DNA of 64,000 nucleotides from Riemerella columbipharyngis (GTDB taxonomy: Bacteria; Bacteroidota; Bacteroidia; Flavobacteriales; Weeksellaceae): positions 1 to 64,000 of the forward strand of contig NZ_FNAS01000004.1 in assembly GCF_900101995.1 (NCBI RefSeq), written 5' to 3'. The position numbers were made by a program, and so were the translations under genes. Shown in pieces: positions 54,168 through 63,258 of the stretch (position 1 is its first letter; every line of letters starts with the position of its first letter). The notes under the pieces are model-generated. The model was not told the origin of the DNA, ran no database searches, and saw only the letters and a list, made by a program, of their open reading frames with translations.

Positions 54168-54527
54168 TATTTTTTATTCTTTGTTAATCTTACTCTTGTA
54201 TGTATTTCAGATATCCTTCTTCGGTAATTTTAGTCCCCTCGGTGGGGAAAGCAATACTCCCTACATTGATATCTTGTTCCATATTTTTCATCAAATAAGT
54301 TTCGTGATTGTAGTTAAGCAATATTATAAATACCGGAAGCCCCGAAAATATAGAAGGTCCCACATGTATGGGAATATCTGGAGTAAACCACGCTGTCACC
54401 ACATTATTAACGATTTTATCATCTATTATGCTTATTTTCATACCAATAGCTTTGTAGCAATTATATTTCCCAATCGTATGTTGCTCTTGAGTAATATTCC
54501 ATTTTAGATTTTTAGGTCATGTTTTAA

Positions 54528-55275
54528 AAAGTATGATGATATAAAAGTTTGACAATCAGGGAATAAAATTGTATTTCTATTGAATGTTAATAACAATTAA
54601 ACTCCACTGCCCCAATTGTCAAGGTACAAGGATAGTCAAAAACGGAAACAAACAGAACAAAAAACAAAACTATCTTTGCAAAACCTGTAAACGCCAATTC
54701 ATCGGCAACCATAATCTAACCTACAAAGGCCGGGCTTCGCATATGGCTGCAAAAATTCTCTTGCTCTTGGCAAGAAATGTAGGTATTCGTGATATTACTG
54801 AAATTGGGAATGTTAGCACCAAAAAAGTACTTTCCGTTTTGGTAAATTTCAATCAAGAAATCAGCCCCAAACAAAACAAATACAAATCGTTACAAGTTGA
54901 TGAACTTTGGACTTTTGTAGGCTGATTTACGCTTATTCTTTTGAAACAAAGGAAATTGTGGCGTGGGTGTGGGGCAAACGAAACATAAAAACAGCTCAAA
55001 AACTTCGTGAAAAATTGAAGAAATTGGGTGTGAGTTTTGATGAGATTTGTACGGATAATTGGGAGGCTTTTGTTTCTGTTTTTCAAGAATGTAGGTGTAA
55101 AATTGGTAAAAAACACACCACCGATATTGAGGGAAACAATACTCTTTTAAGGCATCGAATACGTCGAGCGGTTCGGAAAACTTTCTGTTTTTCAAAAAAG
55201 TTAGAAAACCATATCAAAGCCTTTGAAATCATCTTTTTCTACATCAATTTTGGATGGATTTGAATATCATACTTT
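54528..55275 (+). mobile_element. IS1-family-like insertion sequence, about 750 bp, inactive
   Basis: The ends carry an inverted repeat AAAGTATGAT (54528-54537) and ATCATACTTT (55266-55275). The enclosed transposase resembles IS1: a zinc-finger start (CPNCQGTRIVKNGNK, CKTCKRQF) and the InsB part. No target-site duplication could be recognised, and the element sits inside the GLPGLI gene. Size matches IS1 (about 770 bp). Confidence 0.75.
54584..55263 (+). pseudogene. IS1-type transposase, broken
   Basis: The frame from 54584 gives the zinc-finger and first catalytic part ending VDELWTFVG, then a stop at 54923. The continuation (LIYAYSFETKEIVAWVWGKR, then CTDNWEAFVSVFQE and GNNTLLRHRIRRAVRKTFCF) is in another frame from about 54925. 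The family normally has a few residues between FVG and W-L-I-Y-A-Y, so a small deletion has removed them and shifted the frame. It is a single fused frame in intact relatives. Confidence 0.8.
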
Positions 55276-55750
55276 GGGAAGCACGAGCGATTTTTATTAT
55301 TCAAAGAAACTAAAAAATCATTACTATCATAACACATTGCTTGAATTACCTTGCCTGTTTTTAGGTTCGTAGTAAAAGTTCTCATCTTCTTACTTATTAT
55401 TTGAGACAAAATGAACTTATATTCAGAAACATCTGTATACTTAAAAGACGACATATCCCATTTACCAAGAGTTCTATAGAAATAGATTTATGCTCCTTAT
55501 TATCTTTATCCAATAATTTTTTTAAAAAATAATTAGGGTATTTTTTCAGCAGGATTATTTTTCTTTACGCCATCTACTTATTCTTTGCTTGCGGAGATAT
55601 TATAAGAAAACCGATAAGTCACTTTTACTTTCTGAGCAAAGTAAAAACTACGTAAAAATACAAATAAATATTTCAACTTTATTATTGTATAATATTTAGA
55701 TGGATTGAGAAATAGCAGAGTAATTGAATGCTCTGCTAATTATTGAATTT

Positions 55751-56047
55751 TTAATTTTTCTTTTCGTTACCAAATATTGCATTACCTCCAGCCTTTAGAA
55801 TCTCTCTTATTCCTTCAGCGTATGTAGGATCTATTTTAATAACCCTTACTTCTATTTTAGTAGCTATTCCTGCCAACTTACAATACCATCCTTCTTTCAT
55901 TATAGAAAGATTGCTATTCACAACTTCGGTGTTTGAATTGTTTTTACTACATTCAATACTTTAACCTTTGTGTTACTTACACTCTTAGCTGATGCTAAGC
56001 CTGTAGTAGCTATAGATATCACGATTAATAAAATCATTTTTTTTCAT
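55751..56047 (-). pseudogene. Small secreted protein, frameshifted
   Basis: A signal peptide (MILLIVISIATTGLASAKS, following an ATG and an A8 run that is out of frame) leads to about 40 residues, then one frameshift near 55940. The other frame continues NSNTEVVNSNLSIMKEGWYC, then TKIEVRVIKIDPTYAEGIRE and ends NEKKN at 55751. The A-tract at the start and the internal shift both break the frame, so it looks dead. No family is recognised. Confidence 0.55.
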
Positions 56048-56464
56048 GAGATTAAAATTTGTAAGTTAATATTATTTGATTAGTTCATTGCAAATATATA
56101 AGAATCAAAACAAATATGCAACATGAAACATACTACTATCTATAATTTATAATAAAAAATATAAAATTATATTGTGTAAATGGTAAAATAAATAGCTAAA
56201 TATAAGGTAATTAATAATAAAACGAAACTAAATTCATGAATAAATAGCAAATGAAAATACTTAAAAAATAAATAATAATAATTAAACTCAATACAAAAAA
56301 TATTTTGAAAATTTTGTGTTTTAGTTGCTTTATTTTAGTTTTATTGTGTAAAAAATATCAATGTGTTACATTTCATAGTTGAATATACCCATTGGTTATG
56401 CTTTTGAGCATCTTATGAAGGGTATAGTTATTTTTACTACTTTTGTAGATCGAAATTTTTTATA
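56048..56464. other. AT-rich intergenic region upstream of prmA
   Basis: Very AT-rich with no supportable gene. A -7 box TACTTTTG at 56438-56445 lies 20 nt before the prmA ATG. The stretch 55455-55750 likewise holds only the decayed GLPGLI N-terminus. Confidence 0.55.
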
Positions 56465-57292
56465 ATGCAGAACTATTTAGAGTTTAATTTTCAGATTAAT
56501 CCATTGACCCCTTGGAATGAAATCTTAATGGCAGAGCTTATTACCGTAGGTTTTGATAGCTTTACGGAAACCAATGAAGGTATCCTCGGCTATATACAAA
56601 AAGAGCTTTTTCAGGAAAAAGATTTGGAGCAGTTACATATTTTCGGAATGGAAGAAGTAGAAATCTCTTATATTTTTTCCGAAATGCCTAATATCAACTG
56701 GAATGAAGAATGGGAGAAAAATTTTTCGCCTATAAATGTGGAAAATAGAGTTCAAATACGGGCAGAGTTTCACGCTTCCGAAAATTTGGATTATGAAATT
56801 ATTATTCAGCCAAAGATGTCTTTTGGAACGGGGCATCACGCTACTACCTACCTTATGATTCAGCAAATGCTGGATATGGATTTCAGAGGTAAAAAAGTTT
56901 TGGATATGGGCTGCGGTACAGGGATTTTGGCTATTTTCTCAAAGATGAAAGGGGCAGGAGATACCCTTGCCATAGATATAGACGAATGGTCTGTGGAGAA
57001 TGCAAAAGAAAATGCTGAGGGTAACCACACCGAATTTCGCATAGAGCAAGGAACGGCAGAAAATTTAGGCAACGAAACTTTTGACATTATTCTTGCAAAT
57101 ATTAATAGAAATATCCTTATGTCCGACATTTCTAAGTATGTATCGGTTTTGGAAGAGGGCGGAAGTTTGCTTCTTTCGGGGTTGTGTTTCTTTGATGTAG
57201 ATGATATATTGGAGGTTTGCACGGCTCAGAAATTAACCTTGAAAAAGAAATATCAGCGTGAGGAATGGGTAAGTCTTCTTTTGCAGAAATAG
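56465..57292 (+). CDS. prmA: Ribosomal protein L11 methyltransferase
   Basis: A 275-residue SAM-dependent methyltransferase with the PrmA N-terminal domain (FNFQINPLTPWNEILMAEL), the FGTGHHATTYLM motif, motif I VLDMGCGTGILAIFSKMKGA and the post-I NIN/NINRN segment ILANINRNIL. It trimethylates ribosomal protein L11. The gene stands alone after a long AT-rich gap. Confidence 0.93.
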   Translation: MQNYLEFNFQINPLTPWNEILMAELITVGFDSFTETNEGILGYIQKELFQEKDLEQLHIFGMEEVEISYIFSEMPNINWNEEWEKNFSPINVENRVQIRAEFHASENLDYEIIIQPKMSFGTGHHATTYLMIQQMLDMDFRGKKVLDMGCGTGILAIFSKMKGAGDTLAIDIDEWSVENAKENAEGNHTEFRIEQGTAENLGNETFDIILANINRNILMSDISKYVSVLEEGGSLLLSGLCFFDVDDILEVCTAQKLTLKKKYQREEWVSLLLQK

Positions 57293-57342
57293 GTTAGATT
57301 AACTATAAAATCATTACTTTTGGAGAAAATTTTAATGTCATT

Positions 57343-58365
57343 ATGAAAAACAAAATCATAGTCGCTTGTTTGGGGCTTTTGCTTCTCACTTCTTGTAACA
57401 AGGATAAGGAAATCATCAGTAGTCTTCAGGATTACAATACTTCTATGGAGGTGAAAGGCTATCACCATGGAGATGCTATTGCGTTGCCAAAAGAAGTAAC
57501 GGATAATGCGGAGAGTGTTGAAATTAGTTTCGGAGATACGCAGACTTCGGATTTGAAGATAGATGCCAAATATTTTCAGTTGGGGAATAACGAGATTACT
57601 TTTGTGATAAAGACCAAAGGCGGGAAAACGCTTTATCAAGACGCTACCATCAATGTTTATGCTAAAGCGCCTGAGCAAAATATGTCCTATGAGATTGTGA
57701 AAACATACCCACACGATACTAATAATTTTGTAGAAGGTTTTTTACTTGATGCCAATACCATCTATGAAAGTGATGGACAAAACGGAGCTTCTCAGATTAT
57801 AAAATACGAATTGGGCAGTACTACGCCTTCGGCGGTAATCAAGCAGCCTCAGCAGATTTTTTCCGAAGGTTGTGCCATAGCGGGAGACAAAGTGTTTCAA
57901 TTAACTTGGCACAGCAAAAAAGGATTTGTCTATGAAAAAGCCAATCTACAGCAGGTAGGAGATTTTGATATGCCGAGTGAAATGAAAGAAGGCTGGGGAA
58001 TGACTTATGATGGTAAAAATCTCATTGCCTCAGATGGTTCCAATACTTTGTATTTTATCGACCCTGCTAATCCTTCCAAAATCGTTCGCACGATAGGTGT
58101 GGCTGGTAATAGTACGGTATACGACCAATTGAATGAACTAGAATACCACGATGGCTATATCTATTCCAATGTATGGCGTACACCTTATATTTTGAAAATA
58201 AATCCTGTAAATGGTGCAGTAGTAGGAAAATTTGATTTTTCGGATTTGGTTAAAGAAAATACACACGGAGAAGATGATGTGCTGAATGGAATAGCTTTCA
58301 AAGGGAATAATATGCTGGTAACGGGTAAAAATTGGCCTACAATCTATGAAGTTAAAATAAAATAG
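57343..58365 (+). CDS. Glutaminyl-peptide cyclotransferase lipoprotein
   Basis: A 340-residue lipoprotein (lipobox LLLLTSC, Cys at 18) with an N-terminal strand-rich domain and a Glu_cyclase_2 beta-propeller: FVEGFLLDANTIYESDGQNG, FQLTWHSKKGFVYEKANLQQ, KEGWGMTYDGKNLIASDGSN, DQLNELEYHDGYIYSNVWRT and DVLNGIAFKGNNMLVTGKNW. It cyclises N-terminal Gln to pyroglutamate on exported proteins. A -7 box TACTTTTG lies at 57315-57322. It is followed 13 nt later by another exported protein. Confidence 0.88.
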   Translation: MKNKIIVACLGLLLLTSCNKDKEIISSLQDYNTSMEVKGYHHGDAIALPKEVTDNAESVEISFGDTQTSDLKIDAKYFQLGNNEITFVIKTKGGKTLYQDATINVYAKAPEQNMSYEIVKTYPHDTNNFVEGFLLDANTIYESDGQNGASQIIKYELGSTTPSAVIKQPQQIFSEGCAIAGDKVFQLTWHSKKGFVYEKANLQQVGDFDMPSEMKEGWGMTYDGKNLIASDGSNTLYFIDPANPSKIVRTIGVAGNSTVYDQLNELEYHDGYIYSNVWRTPYILKINPVNGAVVGKFDFSDLVKENTHGEDDVLNGIAFKGNNMLVTGKNWPTIYEVKIK

Positions 58366-58378
58366 TAATACCCTTTCG

Positions 58379-59152
58379 TTGAAATCTTTTTTTGCCATAT
58401 TGCTGTTTATGAGTGTCTTTTGTCCTGCACAAAAAATCATTCCTATAGAAGGGCATACTTTAGAGAATGTTACAGACGCATTTTTAGACGATTATGGCGG
58501 CGTATATCTCTATAATTCTAAGAATTTTTCTCTTACGAAATACAATGAAGAAGGGGAAGAGCGAGATGAAATTCTCGTTACCTTTCCGTTCAAAGTGCAG
58601 TCGGTGAATAACCCTCTGAGCATCATTGCTTTTTCCGAAAATATGCAGCAAATAGAGTTTTTAGACCAAAATCTTAATCAAATTCAACAGATACCTCTTT
58701 CGTCTGTTGGCTATGCTAATATGGGTTATGCTGAAAATCTTCAGAGTATCTGGGTAATCAATGAGTCCAACAAGCAGCTGTATAAGTATAATTTCCGAGA
58801 CGGAAGCATTTATGCCCATTATTACTTAGATATTCCGCTTGGTAATCTAAAGGATATGTTGGTATATAGCGATAAAGTTTTTTTGTTAATAGATGATAGA
58901 TTGCTTGTATATCATTATCATACGGGAAAGAAAGTCTCCGAAGCGTCTGTTCCTTTGGCAAAAAAAATAAGAAGAGAGGGGAGAGAGATCTTTGTGATTT
59001 CTCGGGAGGCTGTTTATCAATACGGTGTAATGTCTGTCAAAAAGGTTTTTGTAAAGGCTAATGCTAGAATTGTGGAAAAAAACAACAGTAATTATTTGGC
59101 TCTGATTGATAACAAGCTATATCTTTACCCAATCAAAACAAATAACAATTAA
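58379..59152 (+). CDS. Secreted hypothetical protein
   Basis: A 257-residue protein with a signal peptide (FFAILLFMSVFCPAQ) ending before Gln. The rest is beta-rich, propeller-like, with short tyrosine-rich strands (YLYNSKNFSLTKYNEEG, VINESNKQLYKYNFRDG). It starts from TTG 13 nt after the glutaminyl cyclase stop and precedes the deoxynucleoside kinase by 4 nt. No family is recognised. The propeller-like pattern is only an impression from repeated short strands. Confidence 0.65.
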   Translation: MKSFFAILLFMSVFCPAQKIIPIEGHTLENVTDAFLDDYGGVYLYNSKNFSLTKYNEEGEERDEILVTFPFKVQSVNNPLSIIAFSENMQQIEFLDQNLNQIQQIPLSSVGYANMGYAENLQSIWVINESNKQLYKYNFRDGSIYAHYYLDIPLGNLKDMLVYSDKVFLLIDDRLLVYHYHTGKKVSEASVPLAKKIRREGREIFVISREAVYQYGVMSVKKVFVKANARIVEKNNSNYLALIDNKLYLYPIKTNNN

Positions 59153-59156
59153 AATT

Positions 59157-59771
59157 ATGCATATTGCAGTTACAGGAAACATAGGTGCTGGAAAAACCAC
59201 GCTTACCAAAATGCTGGCAAAAAGCTATGGCTGGGAGGCGCAGTTTGAAGATGTAGATCACAACCCTTACTTAGATGACTTCTATCACGATATGTCCAAA
59301 TGGTCTTTTGCATTGCAGATTTATTTTCTGGGGAGCCGTTTTAGGCAGATAAAAGAAATTCGAGAAAGCGGCAAGAACATTATCCAAGACCGTACCATCT
59401 ATGAAGACGCTCATATTTTTGCTGCCAATCTCTACGAGATGGGATTGTTGGCAGAACGGGATTTTCAAAACTACAAATCATTATTTCACCTGATGACATC
59501 TTTTGTCTCTGCACCGGATTTGTTGATTTATTTAAGAGCTTCTATTTCCAAATTAGTAGGGCAGATTGCCAAAAGAGGACGGGATTACGAAGCAGAAATA
59601 AGTATAGATTATTTATCAAAACTCAATAGTAAGTACGAAGAGTGGATTAAAAATTACAAAGAAGGAAAACTGTTGATTATAGATGTAGATAATCTTGATT
59701 TTGTGGAGAAACCAGAAGATTATGGTTTTATAATGGACAGAATAAATGTAGAAATTAACGGACTTTTTTAA
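59157..59771 (+). CDS. Deoxynucleoside kinase
   Basis: A 204-residue kinase with P-loop GNIGAGKTTL (residues 7-16), DRTIYEDAHIFAANLYE with the catalytic-site DR-x-x-x-E, and the lid region RASISKLVGQIAKRGRDYE. It phosphorylates deoxyribonucleosides for dNTP salvage; the preferred base is not decidable. The ATG at 59157 is chosen because the P-loop then begins at residue 7; an upstream frame extension is not needed. Confidence 0.92.
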   Translation: MHIAVTGNIGAGKTTLTKMLAKSYGWEAQFEDVDHNPYLDDFYHDMSKWSFALQIYFLGSRFRQIKEIRESGKNIIQDRTIYEDAHIFAANLYEMGLLAERDFQNYKSLFHLMTSFVSAPDLLIYLRASISKLVGQIAKRGRDYEAEISIDYLSKLNSKYEEWIKNYKEGKLLIIDVDNLDFVEKPEDYGFIMDRINVEINGLF

Positions 59772-59781
59772 TTAAAATATA

Positions 59782-60126
59782 ATGATTAAACTATACCACA
59801 ACAACCGCTGTTCCAAATCCAGATGTGCACTTGAGTATTTAGAAGAGCAACACAAAGATTTTGAAGTAGTAGATTTATTGAAAGAAAAATTATCAAAATC
59901 GGATTTGGAAGAATTATTGAAATTATTAGATATGAGGTCTTCGGAGTTAATCCGTAAAGAAGATGCTTTTTTCAAAGAAAACTTTGGAGGAAAAAATTAT
60001 ACAGAAGAAGAGTATTTAGATATAATGCTGAAAAACCCTCGTTTGATACAAAGACCGATTGTTGTGAAAAATGGAAAAGCAGTGATAGGGAGGCCTTTGG
60101 AGAATGTAGAGCAGCTGTTAGGCTAA
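59782..60126 (+). CDS. ArsC-family arsenate reductase-like protein
   Basis: A 114-residue thioredoxin-fold protein with the N-terminal NNRCSKSRCALEYLEE (Cys10 as the candidate catalytic residue) and the C-terminal RPIVVKNGKAVIGRPLENVE. The family includes glutaredoxin-dependent arsenate reductases and Spx/YffB-like proteins; the RP motif supports the ArsC side. It starts 10 nt after the kinase stop. Confidence 0.82.
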   Translation: MIKLYHNNRCSKSRCALEYLEEQHKDFEVVDLLKEKLSKSDLEELLKLLDMRSSELIRKEDAFFKENFGGKNYTEEEYLDIMLKNPRLIQRPIVVKNGKAVIGRPLENVEQLLG

Positions 60127-60326
60127 AAAAAGCGTTATTTTCTTTGATTTTCAGTTAGATAGATCTTGTTTTACTTTTTTAGCTTAAAAAAAATAGGTTA
60201 GTAGAAAAATCTTATTGTGAAAATCATAATAATATAGCTTGTAATTTTTTATCTTTGCAAAAATATTTTTATCTTAAAAATTAGAATTATATAAACAATA
60301 ATCTCGACTTTTGGTCATAGAAAGAG

Positions 60327-61751
60327 ATGCAGACTGTCATTTTACAAAAAATTCGTTACAAACTAAAGCATTCTTTTGATAGCATTCAAAACGAGCGGTT
60401 GAAAAACAATTTATTACAGGCTATTCCTTTTTGGGTATCTGCTATACTTACGGGGTTTGCCGCTGTGATGTATGCAAAGGCTTTTGCTTATGCAGAAGAT
60501 GGATTGTTTTGGGTTTTAGAGGGTAGAAAATGGATGATTTTTATTTTAGCTCCTATAGGCTTTGTTTTGTCTTGGTGGTTAGTGAAGAAATACGCACCTT
60601 ATTCCAAGGGGAGCGGTATTCCTCAGATTATGGCTGCGGTAGAGCTTTCTGTGCCTAAAGAAAGACGGAAGATAAAATCTCTTTTAGGGCTCAGAATTAT
60701 AGTAGTTAAAGTCATTTCTAGTGTTATTTTAGCTTTTGGAGGAGGTGCCATAGGCAGGGAAGGTCCTACTATCCAGATATCAAGTTCTATCTTTAAGTTT
60801 ATTAATCAAATTCTGCCTAAGTGGTGGCCGAAGGTTTCCAATAAGAATATGATTATGACTGGTGCGGCGGCAGGGCTCTCGGCGGCATTCAATACGCCGA
60901 TAGGAGGGATAGTATTCGCCATAGAGGAACTCACGAAAACACATATGAGCTATTTCAAGACAGCACTGTTTGCGGGAGTTATTATATCGGGGCTTACCGC
61001 ACAATTTTTAGCAGGACCTTATCTTTATATAGACTCTCCTAGAATAGAGGGGATAGGCTATGCTGTAGTATGGCCCGTATTATTGATTTCGTTTTTTTGC
61101 GGTATCACAAGTAGTTATAGCTCTAAATTGATGTTGGGGATAAATCGTTTCAGAAAAACAAAACTTAAAAATGATTTTCAGCAAGTTTTGTTCTTGGTAT
61201 GTATAGCGACATTTATTGCAAGTTGTTACTATTTTATTTACGACTGTCAGATTTTAGGTTCGGGTAAAGAAATAATGACGACTTCGCTTAATAAACATTT
61301 CTATTACGAATGGTACACGCCGTTTTTTAGAATGATAGGCTCTGCGTTATCATTTACGAGTGGCGGTGCAGGAGGGGTCTTTGCACCGGCATTAAGTGCA
61401 GGAGCCAGCAGCGGAGCAACACTTTCACAGTTGATGTATCTGAGTCCTCGTGAAGCCAATGTGGTTATTTTGGCAGGAATGGTTGCATTTCTTACAGGTA
61501 TTACTAGGGCTCCGTTTACTTCTACTATGCTGGTATTGGAGATGACACACCAAGATTCGTTAATTTTCTTCTTGATGCTGGCTGGTATTTTTTCATCATT
61601 AGTAGGGCATATAGTGAGTAAACATTCCCTTTATGAAGAACTTAAAATAGGGTATATGGAAGAATTGGAAGAACAATATGAGGATAGAACACTCAAAAGG
61701 AAAGTTAATCTGTCGGATTTGGTTAAAAGCAATCAAGAAATATCAAAATGA
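60327..61751 (+). CDS. ClC family chloride/proton antiporter
   Basis: A 474-residue membrane protein with about ten or more spans and the ClC selectivity motifs: GSGIPQIMAAVE, GREGPTIQISSS (gating Glu present, as in antiporters) and GGAGGVFAPALSAGA. It lacks a long CBS tail. A -7 box TATCTTTG at 60250-60257 lies 70 nt upstream. The next gene begins the ribosomal protein operon. Confidence 0.93.
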   Translation: MQTVILQKIRYKLKHSFDSIQNERLKNNLLQAIPFWVSAILTGFAAVMYAKAFAYAEDGLFWVLEGRKWMIFILAPIGFVLSWWLVKKYAPYSKGSGIPQIMAAVELSVPKERRKIKSLLGLRIIVVKVISSVILAFGGGAIGREGPTIQISSSIFKFINQILPKWWPKVSNKNMIMTGAAAGLSAAFNTPIGGIVFAIEELTKTHMSYFKTALFAGVIISGLTAQFLAGPYLYIDSPRIEGIGYAVVWPVLLISFFCGITSSYSSKLMLGINRFRKTKLKNDFQQVLFLVCIATFIASCYYFIYDCQILGSGKEIMTTSLNKHFYYEWYTPFFRMIGSALSFTSGGAGGVFAPALSAGASSGATLSQLMYLSPREANVVILAGMVAFLTGITRAPFTSTMLVLEMTHQDSLIFFLMLAGIFSSLVGHIVSKHSLYEELKIGYMEELEEQYEDRTLKRKVNLSDLVKSNQEISK

Positions 61752-61761
61752 TAAAAAGATA

Positions 61762-61792
61762 TTGCGTAAGTAAAAAATAATTTATACCTTTG
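61762..61792 (+). promoter_or_regulatory. rpsF operon promoter
   Basis: The -33 TTG (61762-61764), exactly 20 nt, then -7 TACCTTTG (61785-61792), with the rpsF ATG 33 nt downstream. This is a complete match to the flavobacterial consensus. Confidence 0.85.
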
Positions 61793-61824
61793 CAAATCTA
61801 AATAAATAACTAATTTTTAATATT

Positions 61825-62169
61825 ATGAACAATTACGAAACTGTTTTCATTTTAACTCCCGTTCTATCTGATTCTCAGGTGGAGGAAGCAGTGAAAAAAT
61901 TCGAAGATCTTTTGAAAGATCGAAACTGTGAAATCGTTGCCAAAGAAAATTGGGGACTTAAAAAATTGGCTTACCCTATCCAATTGAAAAAAAATGGATT
62001 CTATACACTTATAGAATTTAAAGGAGAGGGAAGCGTAGTAGCAGATTTGGAACTTGCTTTCAAACGCGACGAAAGAGTAATCCGCTATCTTACTACAAAA
62101 TTAGATAAGCATGGCGTAGAGTATGCAGCGCAAAGAAGAGCTAAACTAAAATCTGAAAAAAAATCTTAA
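61825..62169 (+). CDS. rpsF: 30S ribosomal protein S6
   Basis: A 114-residue protein with the S6 layout: N-terminal [20 protein letters not shown], middle [20 protein letters not shown] and [14 protein letters not shown]. It is the first gene of the rpsF-rpsR-rplI operon. It binds the central domain of 16S rRNA with S18. Confidence 0.97.
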   Translation: MNNYETVFILTPVLSDSQVEEAVKKFEDLLKDRNCEIVAKENWGLKKLAYPIQLKKNGFYTLIEFKGEGSVVADLELAFKRDERVIRYLTTKLDKHGVEYAAQRRAKLKSEKKS

Positions 62170-62194
62170 TTTTTAACCCTTAAAGAAAAGAAAA

Positions 62195-62497
62195 ATGGCA
62201 ATAGACGAAATGGCACAACAAGCCGCACAAGGCGGTGAATCTGAGGTGAAATTCCTTACTCCTATTGATATCAATACAAAATCTGAAAAGAAATATTGTA
62301 GATTCAAAAAATATGGAATTAAATATGTAGATTACAAAGATCCAAATTTCCTTCTTCAGTTCGTAAATGAACAAGGTAAGATTTTACCAAGAAGATATAC
62401 AGGGACTTCCCTTAAATATCAAAGAAAAATTTCTGCAGCTATTAAAAGAGCTAGGCATTTAGCGTTGATTCCTTATGTGGCTGATGGGCTAAAATAA
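62195..62497 (+). CDS. rpsR: 30S ribosomal protein S18
   Basis: A 100-residue protein with the conserved S18 core: [20 protein letters not shown], then [20 protein letters not shown] and [14 protein letters not shown]. The N-terminal extension (about 25 residues) is typical of Bacteroidetes. It starts 25 nt after rpsF. Confidence 0.97.
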   Translation: MAIDEMAQQAAQGGESEVKFLTPIDINTKSEKKYCRFKKYGIKYVDYKDPNFLLQFVNEQGKILPRRYTGTSLKYQRKISAAIKRARHLALIPYVADGLK

Positions 62498-62613
62498 GCA
62501 CTTAGGATAGCATAACAAGAATGAAATAGACTTTGTTTATTCAAATTTATTAAAAACTCTTGTTGCTGAATTATTTTAATTTAAAATTCTAACTAAAAAA
62601 GGACAACAACAAA

Positions 62614-63117
62614 ATGGAAATTATTCTAAAAAAAGATGTAGAAAACTTAGGACTTGAGTTTGATACTGTAAATGTGAAGCCAGGCTATGCCAGAAACTTC
62701 CTTATTCCTCAGGGGTTTGCAGTTTTGGCAACACCTAAAAATAGAGCAATACTTGCAGAAACTTTAGAGGTGAGAAGAGAAGAAGAAGCGAAACTAATTG
62801 CTGAAGCTAACAAAATCGTGGAAGCTCTTAAGAAAACAACTGTTTCTATCGCGGCTAAAGTGGGTACAGGAGATAGATTATTTGGTTCTATCAACAACCA
62901 CAATCTTGCTGAAGCTTTGGAAAAAGCAGGTGTGAATGTAGAAAGAAAATACATTAAAATACCGGGAAATACCATTAAAAGACTTGGTAAATTTACAGCT
63001 AAAATCCGTCTTCACAGAGAAGTGGAATACGACTATGAATTTGATGTAGTTCCAGACGCCCCGGTGGTAGAGGAACCAAAAGCAGAGAAAAAAGAAGAAC
63101 CAAAAGCAGAAGCTTAA
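62614..63117 (+). CDS. rplI: 50S ribosomal protein L9
   Basis: A 167-residue protein with the N-terminal MEIILKKDVENLGLEFDTVN and the linker helix KIVEALKKTTVSIAAKVGTG followed by the C-terminal domain with LFGSINNHNLAEALEKAG. An added acidic/Lys-rich tail (VVEEPKAEKKEEPKAEA) extends the usual length by about 20 residues. A terminator follows. Confidence 0.97.
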   Translation: MEIILKKDVENLGLEFDTVNVKPGYARNFLIPQGFAVLATPKNRAILAETLEVRREEEAKLIAEANKIVEALKKTTVSIAAKVGTGDRLFGSINNHNLAEALEKAGVNVERKYIKIPGNTIKRLGKFTAKIRLHREVEYDYEFDVVPDAPVVEEPKAEKKEEPKAEA

Positions 63118-63141
63118 ATAACTTTTTAACTCTTAATATAT

Positions 63142-63171
63142 AAAATCCTATTCCATATGGAGTAGGATTTT
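63142..63171 (+). terminator. Terminator after rplI
   Basis: A 13-bp stem AAAATCCTATTCC / GGAGTAGGATTTT (one G-U pair), 4-nt loop, followed by T and G. It ends the rpsF-rpsR-rplI operon. Confidence 0.88.
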
Positions 63172-63230
63172 TGTTTGAAATTTACCTTAAAAGAATAAGG
63201 CACGGTAGCGAATATTACGGCTTTTTTTAT

Positions 63231-63238
63231 TATTTTTG
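63231..63238 (+). promoter_or_regulatory. asnS promoter -7 element
   Basis: TATTTTTG, 20 nt before the asnS ATG. No TTG is found at the expected -33 position. Confidence 0.55.
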
Positions 63239-63258
63239 CAATCTATCAGTATTAAAAA

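Larger units (their letters stand above)
54190..55660 (-). pseudogene. GLPGLI-family protein gene, interrupted by an IS1-like element
   Basis: The C-terminal part is open from 54522 to 54190 without a start: LKWNITQEQHTIGKYNCYKA, then VTAWFTPDIPIHVGP and GLPVFI in place of the family motif GLPGLI. Upstream of the IS element (about 55276-55660) a decayed N-terminal part can be followed: FAQKVKVTYRFSYNISASKE, in-frame stops, then WDMSSFKYTDVSEYKFILSQ up to the insertion. GLPGLI proteins are secreted Bacteroidetes proteins often next to TonB receptors. The C-terminal part is clear; the N-terminal part is less certain. Confidence 0.65.

Noticed and set aside
54853-55195. Two minus-strand frames opposite the transposase.
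   Set aside because: Low-complexity complement of the transposase coding strand; no start context or homology.
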